This document shows, piece after piece, positions 46,976 to 56,985 of a stretch of 64,000 bases of DNA (the stretch's first letter is position 1; each line of letters starts with the position of its first letter). The notes beneath the pieces were generated by a model. That model was not told where the DNA came from. It saw nothing but the letters and a program-made list of their open reading frames with translations, and did not search any database. The stretch lies in assembly GCF_030269925.1 (NCBI RefSeq), contig NC_085109.1, positions 1,426,001 through 1,490,000 on the forward strand. Direction: 5' to 3'. The position numbers were made by a program, and so were the translations under genes. The DNA comes from Bombyx mori (taxonomy: Eukaryota > Arthropoda > Insecta > Lepidoptera > Bombycidae).

Positions 46976-48678
46976 AAGGTCGGTCATCATCTAGTGTAAG
47001 ATATTTGATAAAAAAACTGAAGAGCACTAATGATATTTCCAAGTTTGAGATAGATACTTACTGTTATGACTTCCAGCTTCCAAGAAGTCATGTGACGGTA
47101 CCTATATTAGCATAGAAGATATTTGACAAAAAATTATACCACCAATGACATTTTCATATCGCATGTGTGTATTTATGTTCCTTATTTATTATATGAGTTC
47201 TGAACAACAGCATTTGGACAATTGATTCACCGAGTAGCAACAGTGTTCAGTATGAGGTCTCTATCCACCATTGCATTCCTGAAAAGTACTCGTTCTTAAG
47301 CAGGGAGAAATCTTTTTTCATCTCGTTTTTGTTTAAAAATTATATCTGAAATTCCTATCAAATATGAGTATAGGAAGGATTTATTAACACAAAATCTTCT
47401 ATATTCTATATTCAACATCATCTATATGAGTCATCTCTAATATGTCTTAAAGCAATACCTCAAATGCAAATACTATTATGAACAAATACCATTATCAGGA
47501 TATAATAAGCTCTTCATTTCTAATCATTGGAGTTACTTCAAGGAGTTCAGTCTAATCTGTGTCAGACTGACCACCATGTCGGTAATGCATATACTAACAC
47601 TACTAAAAATCAGCAATTTATAATTTTAAATAATATTGACTTCCGTAAGCGTAAGCATATGACTAATGTTTATATTTGAAGAAACTGTGAATGTCGATTA
47701 AAATTGATAACATCAATGCCAAGGTCAATTAAAGTTATAATCTCTTCCAAAAGATATGTCACAAAACATACTTATAAATATTACATTATTATTATGTATT
47801 TAATTAAATTTTGTATTGCCAGTCATTTATTTGATAAGTAAATTCAGGATTCAAAATGGAGTTTGAATGCTTGACTTGAAATATATTGAGACTTAAAGTG
47901 ATAACTGCAATATAACGGAGTTGTTTGACTCTTTAAAACATTAATACCCTAATGATTGAAATAGAAAGTAGAAATTTTTAAATACCACAAAAAATATATC
48001 CTTTAATTTCAAGTTCATTCAATTCTAGTATTTTAGTTTAGGCTGTATCATTATTAGTTTATTTACATTTTCTGTTCATTTTCAGTAAGTTTAAATTATA
48101 GCTCTTGCTGCTAGTCATCCTCTAGCTCGATCATTGTACCTAGTAAAAACGTGTGACACATTCATTCAATTGTTAAAATTCATCAAAAATAAATTCTGAA
48201 CCACACTATGTTCAACAGTATGTCTTTAAGTTTACAACTATACTGGAGAATCTTTTAGGCTTGTTGTAAATATAACAGCCTGCAAGAATACATTTTGGAA
48301 TACATAAAACTGAATGGTTAAGCTATGGGCCAATTAACTTTGTTTATACAGAAAATCTATTTCAAGCATTTTTTTTTTCTTTATGACATTACACATAAAT
48401 TAGCATACATAATGAAGTGATAGCTATTAAATTAATAACTGTGAACACCATCAATGATTTGTGGTGATAAAATGATTAGATAGGGAGAAGTTAAATTCGC
48501 GCGCTTAAATACAAATTGTTTACTCGGCAATATGTTCAGTACGTGCATACTCAGTACATGCGATACCTAACAACGTACGGAATCATTAAACAAAATTGGT
48601 GAATACATCAATTTCTTTTTCTTACAATCTATTTTCGAGCACAACGTTCTTATTTTTATAAATAGAAAACGTACTCAC
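46976..48678. other. AT-rich spacer, no gene seen
   Basis: No recognisable frame or repeat. Confidence 0.45.
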
Positions 48679-48840
48679 CGGCTGAATTATAACGGTTTTC
48701 CCGCTTCGAGACCGAAGAGATCACACAAATACGAAACGATCACTTGCTTTAATTGATTGTTTTTTTCCAATTTACAAATTGATTATATTTTTATCAAAAA
48801 GAACGTCTACAAAAACAGTGACGGTCGCGAGGGATTTTGA
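48679..48840 (-). other. Possible minus-strand first exon with 5' splice site
   Basis: The minus strand holds a strong donor (CCG then GTGAGTAC) after a mixed-composition stretch at about 48840-48679 that lacks repeats. This could be a 5' UTR exon of a gene running leftward, but no downstream coding exon was found between 46.5 and 48.6 kb, so the call is weak. Confidence 0.22.
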
Positions 48841-49160
48841 CATAAGTCAAAAGTTGCCATGATATGTCTAGCCAATTCATTCATTACCATGAAATTAGCT
48901 TTATTGTGGGCAATGAAGTCAATATCAAGAGCATTTTTAAATAAAGGAAAATCACAATGGGTTGAAAAACGGGTAGTGCTTAATCGGTCTTAGTAACAAC
49001 CGTAGAGAGGTCAATTTTTAACAGAAAATCTTGTTAACTGATAATGATTGATAACACAAATACTATGATTTTAGAACAATCTCTACCAATTTTGTTTTGT
49101 TATTTTTTGTGTAATAAATACAAAATTTAAAAATGTTTTAATGCGATACTAAATTTGCAG

Positions 49161-49275
49161 AAGACCTAACATTGCACTTGATATTGCGACGATGGAAGTC
49201 ATAGAAGACGCCGAATATTGCCCTGAGAATCAGTCATTCAATGAAATGCAGAAATGGTTGGACTGGTTGCATTAG
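49161..49275 (+). CDS. Candidate terminal coding exon of an unidentified upstream gene
   Basis: A splice acceptor (TACTAAATTTGCAG) ends at 49160. The following frame (phase: one base completing a codon) stays open for 37 residues, with the acidic, tryptophan-containing end QKWLDWLH, then a stop at 49273-49275. AATAAA signals follow at 49317-49322 and 49348-49353, as for a last exon with a short 3' UTR. I do not recognise the protein and see no matching upstream exon in the preceding 2.5 kb. It may equally be a chance reading frame. It ends only about 100 bases before the presumed lark promoter. Confidence 0.3.
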
Positions 49276-49439
49276 TGAAACATTTGTTCAATTACTTTTT
49301 CACGTAGCTCTTTATTAATAAACTCATAAATGCTTCGTACAGAGTAAAATAAATAATGTCGCCAAATATTATGCCGAAAAATAACATTTTATAGTCTGGT
49401 AATTTGTTAGGATGTATGAGTGAATGGATTGTCGACGTG

Positions 49440-49701
49440 ACTTGTATTTTCATTCATTCATTGCGGCGACTTGAACGCCATTTTGTAGCGGAGTTCGTCA
49501 CGTATACTGCGTAGGTAATTCGTGGAGTCTATTTGGTGTTCATATTTTTAACTTGTGTTATATATTGTTATTCTTTGTACATAGTAACCCATGTAAGTAT
49601 TATTTCAAATTTCATTTATCCCGTGTACTCGTTAATATTCTCGGAAAAATACCATCGCTTCAGACGCTGCTGACTCATTTCGTGAAATGTATGCGTTTCA
49701 G
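49440..49701 (+). promoter_or_regulatory. Probable lark promoter and 5' UTR exon/intron
   Basis: A CG-containing patch at about 49460-49520 stands out from AT-rich surroundings. It carries a possible 5' splice site (GTAATT after 49512), and the acceptor TTTCAG at 49696-49701 lies 8 bases before the lark ATG. The simplest reading is a short non-coding first exon spliced to the coding exon. No TATA box is obvious, which fits a housekeeping-type start. The transcription start itself cannot be placed from sequence alone. Confidence 0.4.
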
Positions 49702-49709
49702 AATCTAAA

Positions 49710-51366
49710 ATGCCGGGCACCGGTACTTTCAAAATCTTCATCGGGAACCTTTCTGATAAAACCACAGAAGCCGATCTTAGACCGCTATTCGAAAAATACG
49801 GTACGGTCGTAGAATGCGATATCGTCAGAAATTACGGTTTCGTGCACATGGAAAACGAACAAGTCGGCCGCGAAGCCATTCAGAATCTTAACGGCGAGTT
49901 AGTTCATGGGCAGGCGATCAAAATAGAAGCGGCCAAGAGCCGGAAGGCGCCGTCGACGCCAACCACTAAAATATTCGTGGGTAATTTAACGGACAAGACG
50001 CGCGCGCCCGAAGTCCGCGAGCTGTTTCAGAAGTTCGGGACGGTCGTCGAGTGCGATATCGTGCGTAACTACGGCTTCGTGCATTTGGACGCGACGGGCG
50101 ATGTGAACGACGCTATCAAAGAGTTGAACGGTATGATGGTCGACGGACAGCCCATGAAGGTGCAGTTGTCGACGAGTCGTGTCCGGCAGCGGCCGGGCAT
50201 GGGCGACCCCGAGCAGTGCTACCGCTGTGGCCGCGGGGGCCACTGGTCCAAGGAGTGCCCGAAGGCGCTGGGCCCCGACCGCAACGGTTTCCGCGATCGA
50301 GCGTTCGGCCGCGATCCCTACCCTCCGCCGCCGCCGCCACCCTTCCTTCGCGATCGCATGATGGGAGGATTTGGGGTAACGCGTTCTACTTTACTATCGC
50401 CTCTCGAGCCGTCGGTCTCCCTCCGAGCGCGTCGCGGTGCTTCACTCTGACCGTTAGCTACACGCCGGGATCGGTGACACCACTTCTCGGTTACGACCGC
50501 TACTCGATTTCGGCTTTAATTTTCAATTACTTATTGTTTTTAGGTCATCACTTAATAATGTTTGCACCTCGACAGGATCCATATGACGGGTACTATGATC
50601 GTTCACGGTTCGATTCTCCACGGGACTTGTTCGAGCGACGCTATCCAGTTGGAGGAGCATCACGAGGGCTGGAATTGGGCGGATCTAGAGGAGCTCGCGG
50701 TGACTTCGTTTCTCCGCCCTTACGCCGCGAACCCATGCCACCCATGCCTAATTTACCTCCACTGCGGAGCGGAATGGGTTCCATGAGATCTTCCTATGAT
50801 CCTATGTACAGCCGCAGAAGCCCCCCACCAGGACCCCAGATGTCCAGAGGGTAACATACAAGCTTCTTTTCATAAAACAAAGCCGGCAATCTGACTTTTG
50901 GACAATGATTGGTAAATCAGAAAAACGAATTATTGACTTTGTATTCCATTGGCAGTCACAAAACTCTTCGGAACGACATCTTAGATAAATAACAGGTTAA
51001 CTATTAACCTTTATTTAATGCAGGTTTTGAACCGTATTCTTTGAAGGAGACTATTATATTCAAATCAATCTGTATTGACATATCAATAAATTTTTTTTTG
51101 TCTAAATGCACAGATTGCCACCTTTGATAATAGACAACTCACATATGCTAGTTTGTTAAAAATAAATATCTTTAAAAAAAATCTTCTCTTACAGAATGTA
51201 TGAAGATTTTAGCAGAGATACTTTTGATGACAGAAGGTAAATCAACCTAAAATTTTAAATGATTTTATATATAATATGTAAACAACTTTCATCACCTCTA
51301 ACAAATACTTTTTACAGGCCCGGAATGCGAGGTCCGTCGCCGTCAAGAAGATATGCGCCTTATTAA
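49710..51366 (+). CDS. lark: Lark RNA-binding protein, four coding exons
   Basis: Coding exons read as 49710-50375, 50576-50850, 51195-51236 and 51318-51366. All introns have GT/AG ends and the frame is kept, giving 343 residues, close to the size of fly Lark. RRM1 covers residues about 8-73 (RNP2 IFIGNL, RNP1 NYGFVHM) and RRM2 about 86-152 (IFVGNL, NYGFVHL). A CCHC zinc knuckle follows at residues 170-183 (C-x2-C-x4-H-x4-C), then a proline run and an Arg/Gly/Pro-rich tail ending SPSRRYAPY. From family knowledge, Lark (RBM4-like) binds mRNA and controls translation and splicing, including in the circadian clock. The start is the first ATG after a splice acceptor at 49700-49701, so the 5' UTR is split by an intron. 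Exon 1 is GC-richer than the flanks, as expected of a constrained gene. If intron 1 is retained, translation runs on to a stop at 50450 (246 residues). Confidence 0.93.
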
Positions 51367-51545
51367 TATAAGATAGTATAGTAGTAGAAAAGCTCATTTG
51401 ATATTTTGGTTGGACTTTAGGAACATTTTAGAAATAATGCAGACTTAATTGTAAATGTGTAAAAGGGTTTGATAATGTTTTCACTTTATGTATGAATGAG
51501 TACAATTGACTGCATTTGTGATGTAAATAGTTAAAATAAATATCA
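51367..51545 (+). terminator. lark 3' UTR with polyadenylation signal
   Basis: About 180 bases of AT-rich sequence follow the lark stop codon. A canonical AATAAA lies at 51535-51540 and a T-rich stretch about 15-30 bases later, as expected for cleavage near 51560. A short 3' UTR is inferred. Confidence 0.6.
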
Positions 51546-51782
51546 TAAGTTTTTTCATAAGCAAATCTGTCTTTTTATTTGTACCATCCAGCCATCGCAG
51601 CCAATACACATGATAAAACCGAAATCTTTTGCATGGTATCAAGTGATGCTACTGTAGCCGGGTAACATTTTTTTATAATGAAACACTTAAATCATGTGTT
51701 CAATTAACTAGACTACTAAGTTTGTTGTAAAGTTCAACGTCTGCTTCACCTTTATATGAATGCATTAGGTACTCCTTCATGA

Positions 51783-51905
51783 CAGAAATCCACCACCCTA
51801 CTTGTTTCTACCATGAAGCTAACTTGCAATTTTCATTGTTAATGTTTACGGACTCCAGAACCCACCAACACAAGGTGGGTCATTACCTAACTCGTCTACC
51901 TTAAG
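51783..51905 (+). mobile_element. Family B SINE, old and diverged
   Basis: AAATCCACCACCCTACTTGT, TTTCTACCATGAAGC, GGACTCCAGAACCCACCAAC and AAGGTGGGTCATTACC follow the family with many changes. Confidence 0.6.
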
Positions 51906-52115
51906 TACCTAATGCCCTTTGCATGGTAAAAAAAGTTAAATGACACTAGGTATGTACCTAATCATTTTTGTAGCTAGATAGTCTCCAAAGAGTAATCTGA
52001 TAATTTGAAAACTATGCATGATGTTTAGTGCAAGTCGTAAATCCGGTACACCGCCATCTATTGAGTACTGATGCAAACACTTGTCCACAATTTTTATTCT
52101 TGCTATTGCAGTATT

Positions 52116-53735
52116 AGCCCAAGAGCCCGTGGGCTCTACCTGTATGTATTTGACCAGACCTGAATTTTCGTACATTGAGACCCCTATACCTACCATGCAT
52201 GAGGTGGGGACTCACTAAGCTCAAAGTGGTCGACGCGCCGAGCGCTCAGGTAGGACAGGTACCGATTTTGACGGATTTTAAATCCATTTGACCACGTATG
52301 CCGTTTTGAAATTTTGAAAATATATGATTATTATTATCGGAAAATAAGAATGGCAGACCATTATCGCGCATTTTACTTTGTGGCAGACCACTTTGAAAAT
52401 GCTAAAAAAATAAAATTTTGAACGTAATTGACCAGATCTGCCATTTATATAATAATACTAGCTGACCCGGCAAACGTTGTGTTGCCTTAAATAAGATTTC
52501 TAGGGAAATTCTACTGTAGAAAAAAAAACCTCATTTAACCACATAATACCACATTATAAACAAAAATATCCAAAAAATTAAAATAAAAAATAAATGTTTG
52601 GGGTGGACAACCCTTTTCACTTAGGGGTATGAAAAATAGATAGTAGCCGATTCTCAGACCTACTGAACATACTATTGATACACAATTAAAACCAAAAAAA
52701 CATAGCTGAAAAATGTATAGTATTGTATAGCTCTCAAATATATTAAGTGTATAATCTATGATGTATAGTGAGTAAGTAAGACAGGAGACCGGCTTCGTCT
52801 TCATCCTGGCGACACCTGGCGGGGATAGCTGATCGATTGATAGTTGATCAGTAGTCGACCGGCGAGGGCGGGAGATCAAATTCAATTTAAAAAACATTAA
52901 TTAAAGGAACTTGAAATTATAAACTCTGAATAAGAATTTATCATACTACAATTATAATATTTGATTGCCATCTTGCAACCTTATTGCGGATCAGTGCATA
53001 GAATAAAAAAAATATTAATCGGGATGGAAAAATAGGGGTTGATCGTATAAGAGTGAAAATTGAGAGTAATATGATTTTTTTTATTTTAAGTCATGACAAA
53101 ACAAAATAAAAAAATTGCCAAAAAAAATTAAGTTTATAATTAGCAAATAAAAAATAAGGGTTGATCGTAGAGGGGTGAAAATTTAGGGTTGTATGTATTT
53201 TTGTATGTTGTATCATAAAAAAATAGAAATTAAAATTGTTGTCTAAAAATTAAAAAAAAAAATTTAGGGGTGGACTACCCCTAACATTTAGGGGGATGAA
53301 AAATAGATGTTGGCCGATTCTCATAGATACCGGATAAGCACAAAAAATTTCATCAAAATCGGTCAAGCCGTTTCGGAGGAGTATGGCAACGAAAACTGTG
53401 ACACGAGAATTTTATATATTAGATGTTGTTTATTATAGTCTTAAAAACTTATATTGATCACGGCAGACCTCTACATTGCGTACACACATCAACATGTAAT
53501 AAAATCTTAGCTACTACCCGGCCAGATGTATATTATGTTTTCCGTTCACTGTTTTAGAGGAATATAATTTACTTGCGATTTACTTTAGCAATGTATTTAC
53601 CGAAATTAATATTTTTTTATATTCTATATACTAAACTTCATTAGTTAGATAATAAAGAAGTGTATTTTTTATGGAATAATTATAAATAATACGGTATAAT
53701 GCTGATCAAAAAATAATTCAATTCCTCATTTTTAT
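52116..53735 (+). repeat. Left arm of large inverted repeat (interrupted)
   Basis: It matches the reverse complement of 54329-54985 in two blocks, 52116-52457 and 53424-53735, separated by a 966-bp insertion. The outer edge is AGCCCAAGAGCCCGTGGGCT. Confidence 0.85.
52458..53423 (+). mobile_element. Insertion in left arm: CTAGCTGACCCGG-type element, 966 bp
   Basis: It starts CTAGCTGACCCGGCAAACGT and ends ...AATCGGTCAAGCCGTTTCGG... TATATATTAGA. Comparison with the intact arm places it exactly between A and T, with no target duplication. The interior has two diverged repeats of a 'gggGTTGATCGTA...GGGTGAAAA' type block (near 53035 and 53155) and AT-rich filler. Insertion between A and T without duplication recalls Helitrons, but the canonical TC start and CTRR end are absent, so class is uncertain. 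Three shorter relatives lie at 24687, 28584 and 59952. Confidence 0.6.
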
Positions 53736-53816
53736 TTCGTCAAGACAAAATTTAAAAGTGTTAAATCAGTTAAAAAAAATATATCATGCATGCATTACAT
53801 ATATATATATCAATCT

Positions 53817-54328
53817 TCATTCATCATCATCATCATCGGAGTCATCTTTATCGTTAGGCTTCGACTCGTCTTCATCATTCATTGAATCGAATACTGCAAA
53901 AATAAAACATAAATTGTAAAATGAACGTAAATTCATCTGAACATGTTCGAGAAAGAATTGTTATCAACTTACCAGGAACATTGGTGATTAAGTCCCTCAC
54001 AAAATATGGAAGTTGGTCACCTTCGAACCCTTTGAAGGCATATATGTTGTCCTGCTCAATCCAACCATACTCCAATGGGTCTAAGGTTGTGGGTTGCTTT
54101 TTGTAAGCATTTCTCCAAATAGAAGAAATATAGTGGGCCCTCAAAAGTTGTTGATAAAGCTCACTCTTACGCGGTGGTATTGAGCTTGCCTCAAAATGTT
54201 GAATTTGTTTTCTATAATTTTCATTGATGTCTGAATCTTTATAGTTGCTAACGAATAGCTGGAACCTTTCATCATCTACATCACATGATTTTTTGGCATT
54301 GTATAGCTGGCAAGTTAAATGTTGAATG
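53817..54328 (-). CDS. Two-exon coding fragment, C-terminal domain with acidic tail
   Basis: Exon A runs 54328-53973 (open frame continuing to 54408 inside the arm) and ends at a GTAAGT donor. Exon B runs 53893-53817 after the acceptor TTTATTTTTGCAG. Joined in frame, it reads HLTCQLYN...IPPRKSELYQQLLRAHY..SIWRNAY...EYGW...GDQLPYFVRDLITNVP, then VFDSMNDEDES and five Asp, Glu, stop. The spacing C-x-LY ... (L/I)PP...L-x-QxxRAxYxxxIW ... P-x-x-GW resembles the C-terminal part of uncharacterised arthropod proteins that are often found near transposons (from memory; no function known). The N-terminal part is absent: similarity starts exactly at the arm boundary. An AATAAA (minus strand, complement near 53734-53739) could serve as its poly(A) signal. 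Expression is unknown. Confidence 0.55.
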
Positions 54329-54985
54329 ATAAAAATGAGGAATTGAATTATTTTTTGATCAGCATTATACCGTATTACATATTTATAATTATTCCATAAA
54401 AAATACACTTCTTTATTGTCTAACTAATGAAGTTTAGTATATAGAATATAAAAAATATTAATTTCGGTAAATACATTGCTAAAGTAAATCGCAAGTAAAT
54501 TATATTCCTCTAAAACAGTGAACGGAAAACATAATATACATCTGGCCGGGTAGTAGCTAAGATTTTATTATATGTTGATGTGTGTACGCAATGTAGAGGT
54601 CTGCCGTGATCAATATAAGTTTTTAAGACTATAATAAACAACATATTATTATATAAATGGCAGATCTGGTCAATTACGTTCAAAATTTTATTTTTTTAGC
54701 ATTTTCAAAGTGGTCTGCCACAAAGTAAAATGCGCGATAATGGTCTGCCATTCTTATTTTCCGATAATAATAATCATATATTTTCAAAATTTCAAAACGG
54801 CATACGTGGTCAAATGGATTTAAAATCCGTCAAAATCGGTACCTGTCCTACCTGAGCGCTCGGCGCGTCGACCACTTTGAGCTTAGTGAGTCCCCACCTC
54901 ATGCATGGTAGGTATAGGGGTCTCAATGTACGAAAATTCAGGTCTGGTCAAATACATACAGGTAGAGCCCACGGGCTCTTGGGCT
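54329..54985 (-). repeat. Right arm of large inverted repeat (intact)
   Basis: This uninterrupted 657-bp arm starts at ATAAAAATGAGG next to the gene fragment and ends at AAGAGCCC's complement, GGGCT. It preserves the empty site (AATAATA then TGTTGTT when reverse-complemented) of the insertion in the left arm. Confidence 0.85.
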
Positions 54986-55060
54986 ATATCGTAGACTTAT
55001 TTGAGACAATATTCAGTAGGTATAGAACGTTCACCTCTAAAAACTTCCAACGCATTTTCA

Positions 55061-55395
55061 CCCACCTAATCATTGGTAGCCTACGGGGCTATTCTAACTA
55101 CGCGCAGATCGGTAGGTAAATATGAGTTCCCGAGAAAATTCTCTAACACTAGCCCAAGCAAGAGCCCTGTTTCGCTGGATCTTTCACTGGATCCGAAATC
55201 GCCAACCATAGAAGATTCGGCGAGAACTCAGTGGGTTGTGTCTATGGGTTAGATTGTACCTCGAACTTATGAAGAGTTCGGAAAAAGCGGCGCGTCACAG
55301 TAGCTCTCTTCGTGGCCGCCTCGCCCAAAACATATCTTGTCGAATCTTCCGAATCCATGTAAGGTAACTGGCCAACCTTTGAATGCGATGAACTA
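55061..55395 (-). mobile_element. Bm1 SINE, diverged, long
   Basis: ACCTAATCATTGGTAGCCTA, GATCCGAAATCGCC, GAGAACTCAGTGGGTTGTGT, then the 5' region to CATATCTTGTCGAATCTTCC. Confidence 0.75.
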
Positions 55396-56985
55396 CTGAA
55401 ACATTATCCCCACTAAACAATTGATTTCCAATGGCGTTATATGCGGGCATTGGGTTAAATTAAACTTTATTAAGATTTTCGCGGAATCTTCACACTACCC
55501 ATATATAAATATAACATAATATAAATATAAAAGTATACTTAATATAGGAGACCACTTAGATTTCATTTGCGGTTAACTTGATACTGCAGCTAATGATTTA
55601 AAATGGTAATAATTAAGGTAAATGAAAACAAACATAAATCTATTATTGTTTTATTCGTAACTTAATTATCAACATGAAGTTTATCTATGTTAGCTACCAT
55701 CTATATTTACACAACAATTTACAAAATAAATGCTAAGCGCGCCGCTTCGATACAAACTCCGAGTGCAACATTTAACTTTTCCTTAATTTTTTTATGATGA
55801 CATTTACAAACGTCAAACGTCAATTATTTAATAGTGTCGACGTGGTTTTCAACAAATATTTTATTAAATTAAACTTCAGTCGATTTGTTGAATTGAATTG
55901 ACGACATGAGTGGATGAAGGGGTTAAGTACAATTTTTAAGATTTTACATTGAATGAAGCTTTTATGTTCCTATAAACCATATTAGGTCTTAAAACTCCAG
56001 GCTTAAAAGCAATTTTTATAAAAAAAAATACAAGTAGAATAAAAAAAGAGCTTTGTTGCCCGTTTTTTCAAAAGTAACAAATTGTATCATATCCCTTCAT
56101 CCACTCACGTCTTCAATTTATTGTATTTTAATCATTCTATGAATAGTATACTAGTAATTCTCTATGTTTTTCGGTCGGAGTAGGTTTCGTTGTTTAGCGG
56201 CGCAACGGGAACCTAATATTTAATACTAGTCTGAAGGCATACAGATACTCACTCCAACACTAATACTCTAGTCTTTTACATTAAGTACAGTCCAGTGGTG
56301 CACTCGTCCCTGCAGAGCGACGCTATGGCAAACTCGCGCGCATCACAAGCGTCTACCTTCTCATCGGAATAAAAAAATATTTCGTTGATGCGTGTTTCTA
56401 TCAAATAGTTTGGCCCCTTTGAAGTACGACGCTTACTTGTAATCGATTATTGTCTTGTTTTTTGTACCTTAATTAAACGTGTGACTTATAATTTACTGAG
56501 ACTCGCGCGGTTCAGGTGACGTCGGGTGATGAGAACGTTGACGCTTACAACCGGCACTTCATTAAATGCGTCTTATTGTCAAAAATATCACAACAAACAG
56601 TCGTTCTCGGATCGGGGAGCGGGGCCCGCGGCGGCCCTATATACACTATACACGTCGTAGCTGCCCAGAGGCAGACATTTCCAACGGAAGACTAATTTTA
56701 TATCGTAGAGCTGCGAGGGCGAACAGACCTCCACGCGAAGGATCAACGACTTCACCTCGAGCTCTCACTAAACAACAGTAACAAAATAAAATATAATATT
56801 TAGAACAAAACTACATCCGAATGACACTAGTCGGGTGAGAGATTCCAGACAGAACGGGAAACACTAGTTCTAGTTCGCATGAAACGTCACTGGGTTTTAG
56901 AGCCGCGACCCAAACTTAACAAATACTGAGATTTTGACGAAATCGGCGGTCGGAGCGGAGGGAGGGGGGATTGGGGGGGTGGAGC
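55396..56985. other. tkv 3' UTR and downstream spacer
   Basis: Left of the tkv stop codon, a GC-rich stretch (56600-56985) gives way to AT-rich DNA. TTTATT words (minus-strand AATAAA) occur, for example at 55650-55655, but which one is used cannot be told. A + frame at 56566-56781 has no motif. Confidence 0.4.

Larger units (their letters stand above)
52116..54985. mobile_element. Large inverted-repeat element carrying a spliced gene fragment
   Basis: The left arm (52116-52457 plus 53424-53735, 654 bp without the later insertion) is the near-identical reverse complement of the right arm (54329-54985, 657 bp). The only difference I found is a few bases near 53693/54375. Arms begin TAGCCCAAGAGCCC, contain a GAGCCC-GT-GGGCTC hairpin near the outer end, and are preceded and followed by TAT, a possible 3-bp target duplication. 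The 593-bp centre holds a minus-strand coding fragment. No transposase is visible, so it is non-autonomous. A recent inverted duplication of host DNA is the alternative. Confidence 0.7.

Noticed and set aside
50216..50854. 212-codon + frame overlapping lark exons 1 and 2
   Set aside because: It runs through the lark intron in another frame; the exon-by-exon lark reading with consensus splice sites and domain matches is far better.
56566..56781. 71-codon + frame near the tkv 3' end
   Set aside because: No motif; more likely antisense to the tkv 3' UTR.
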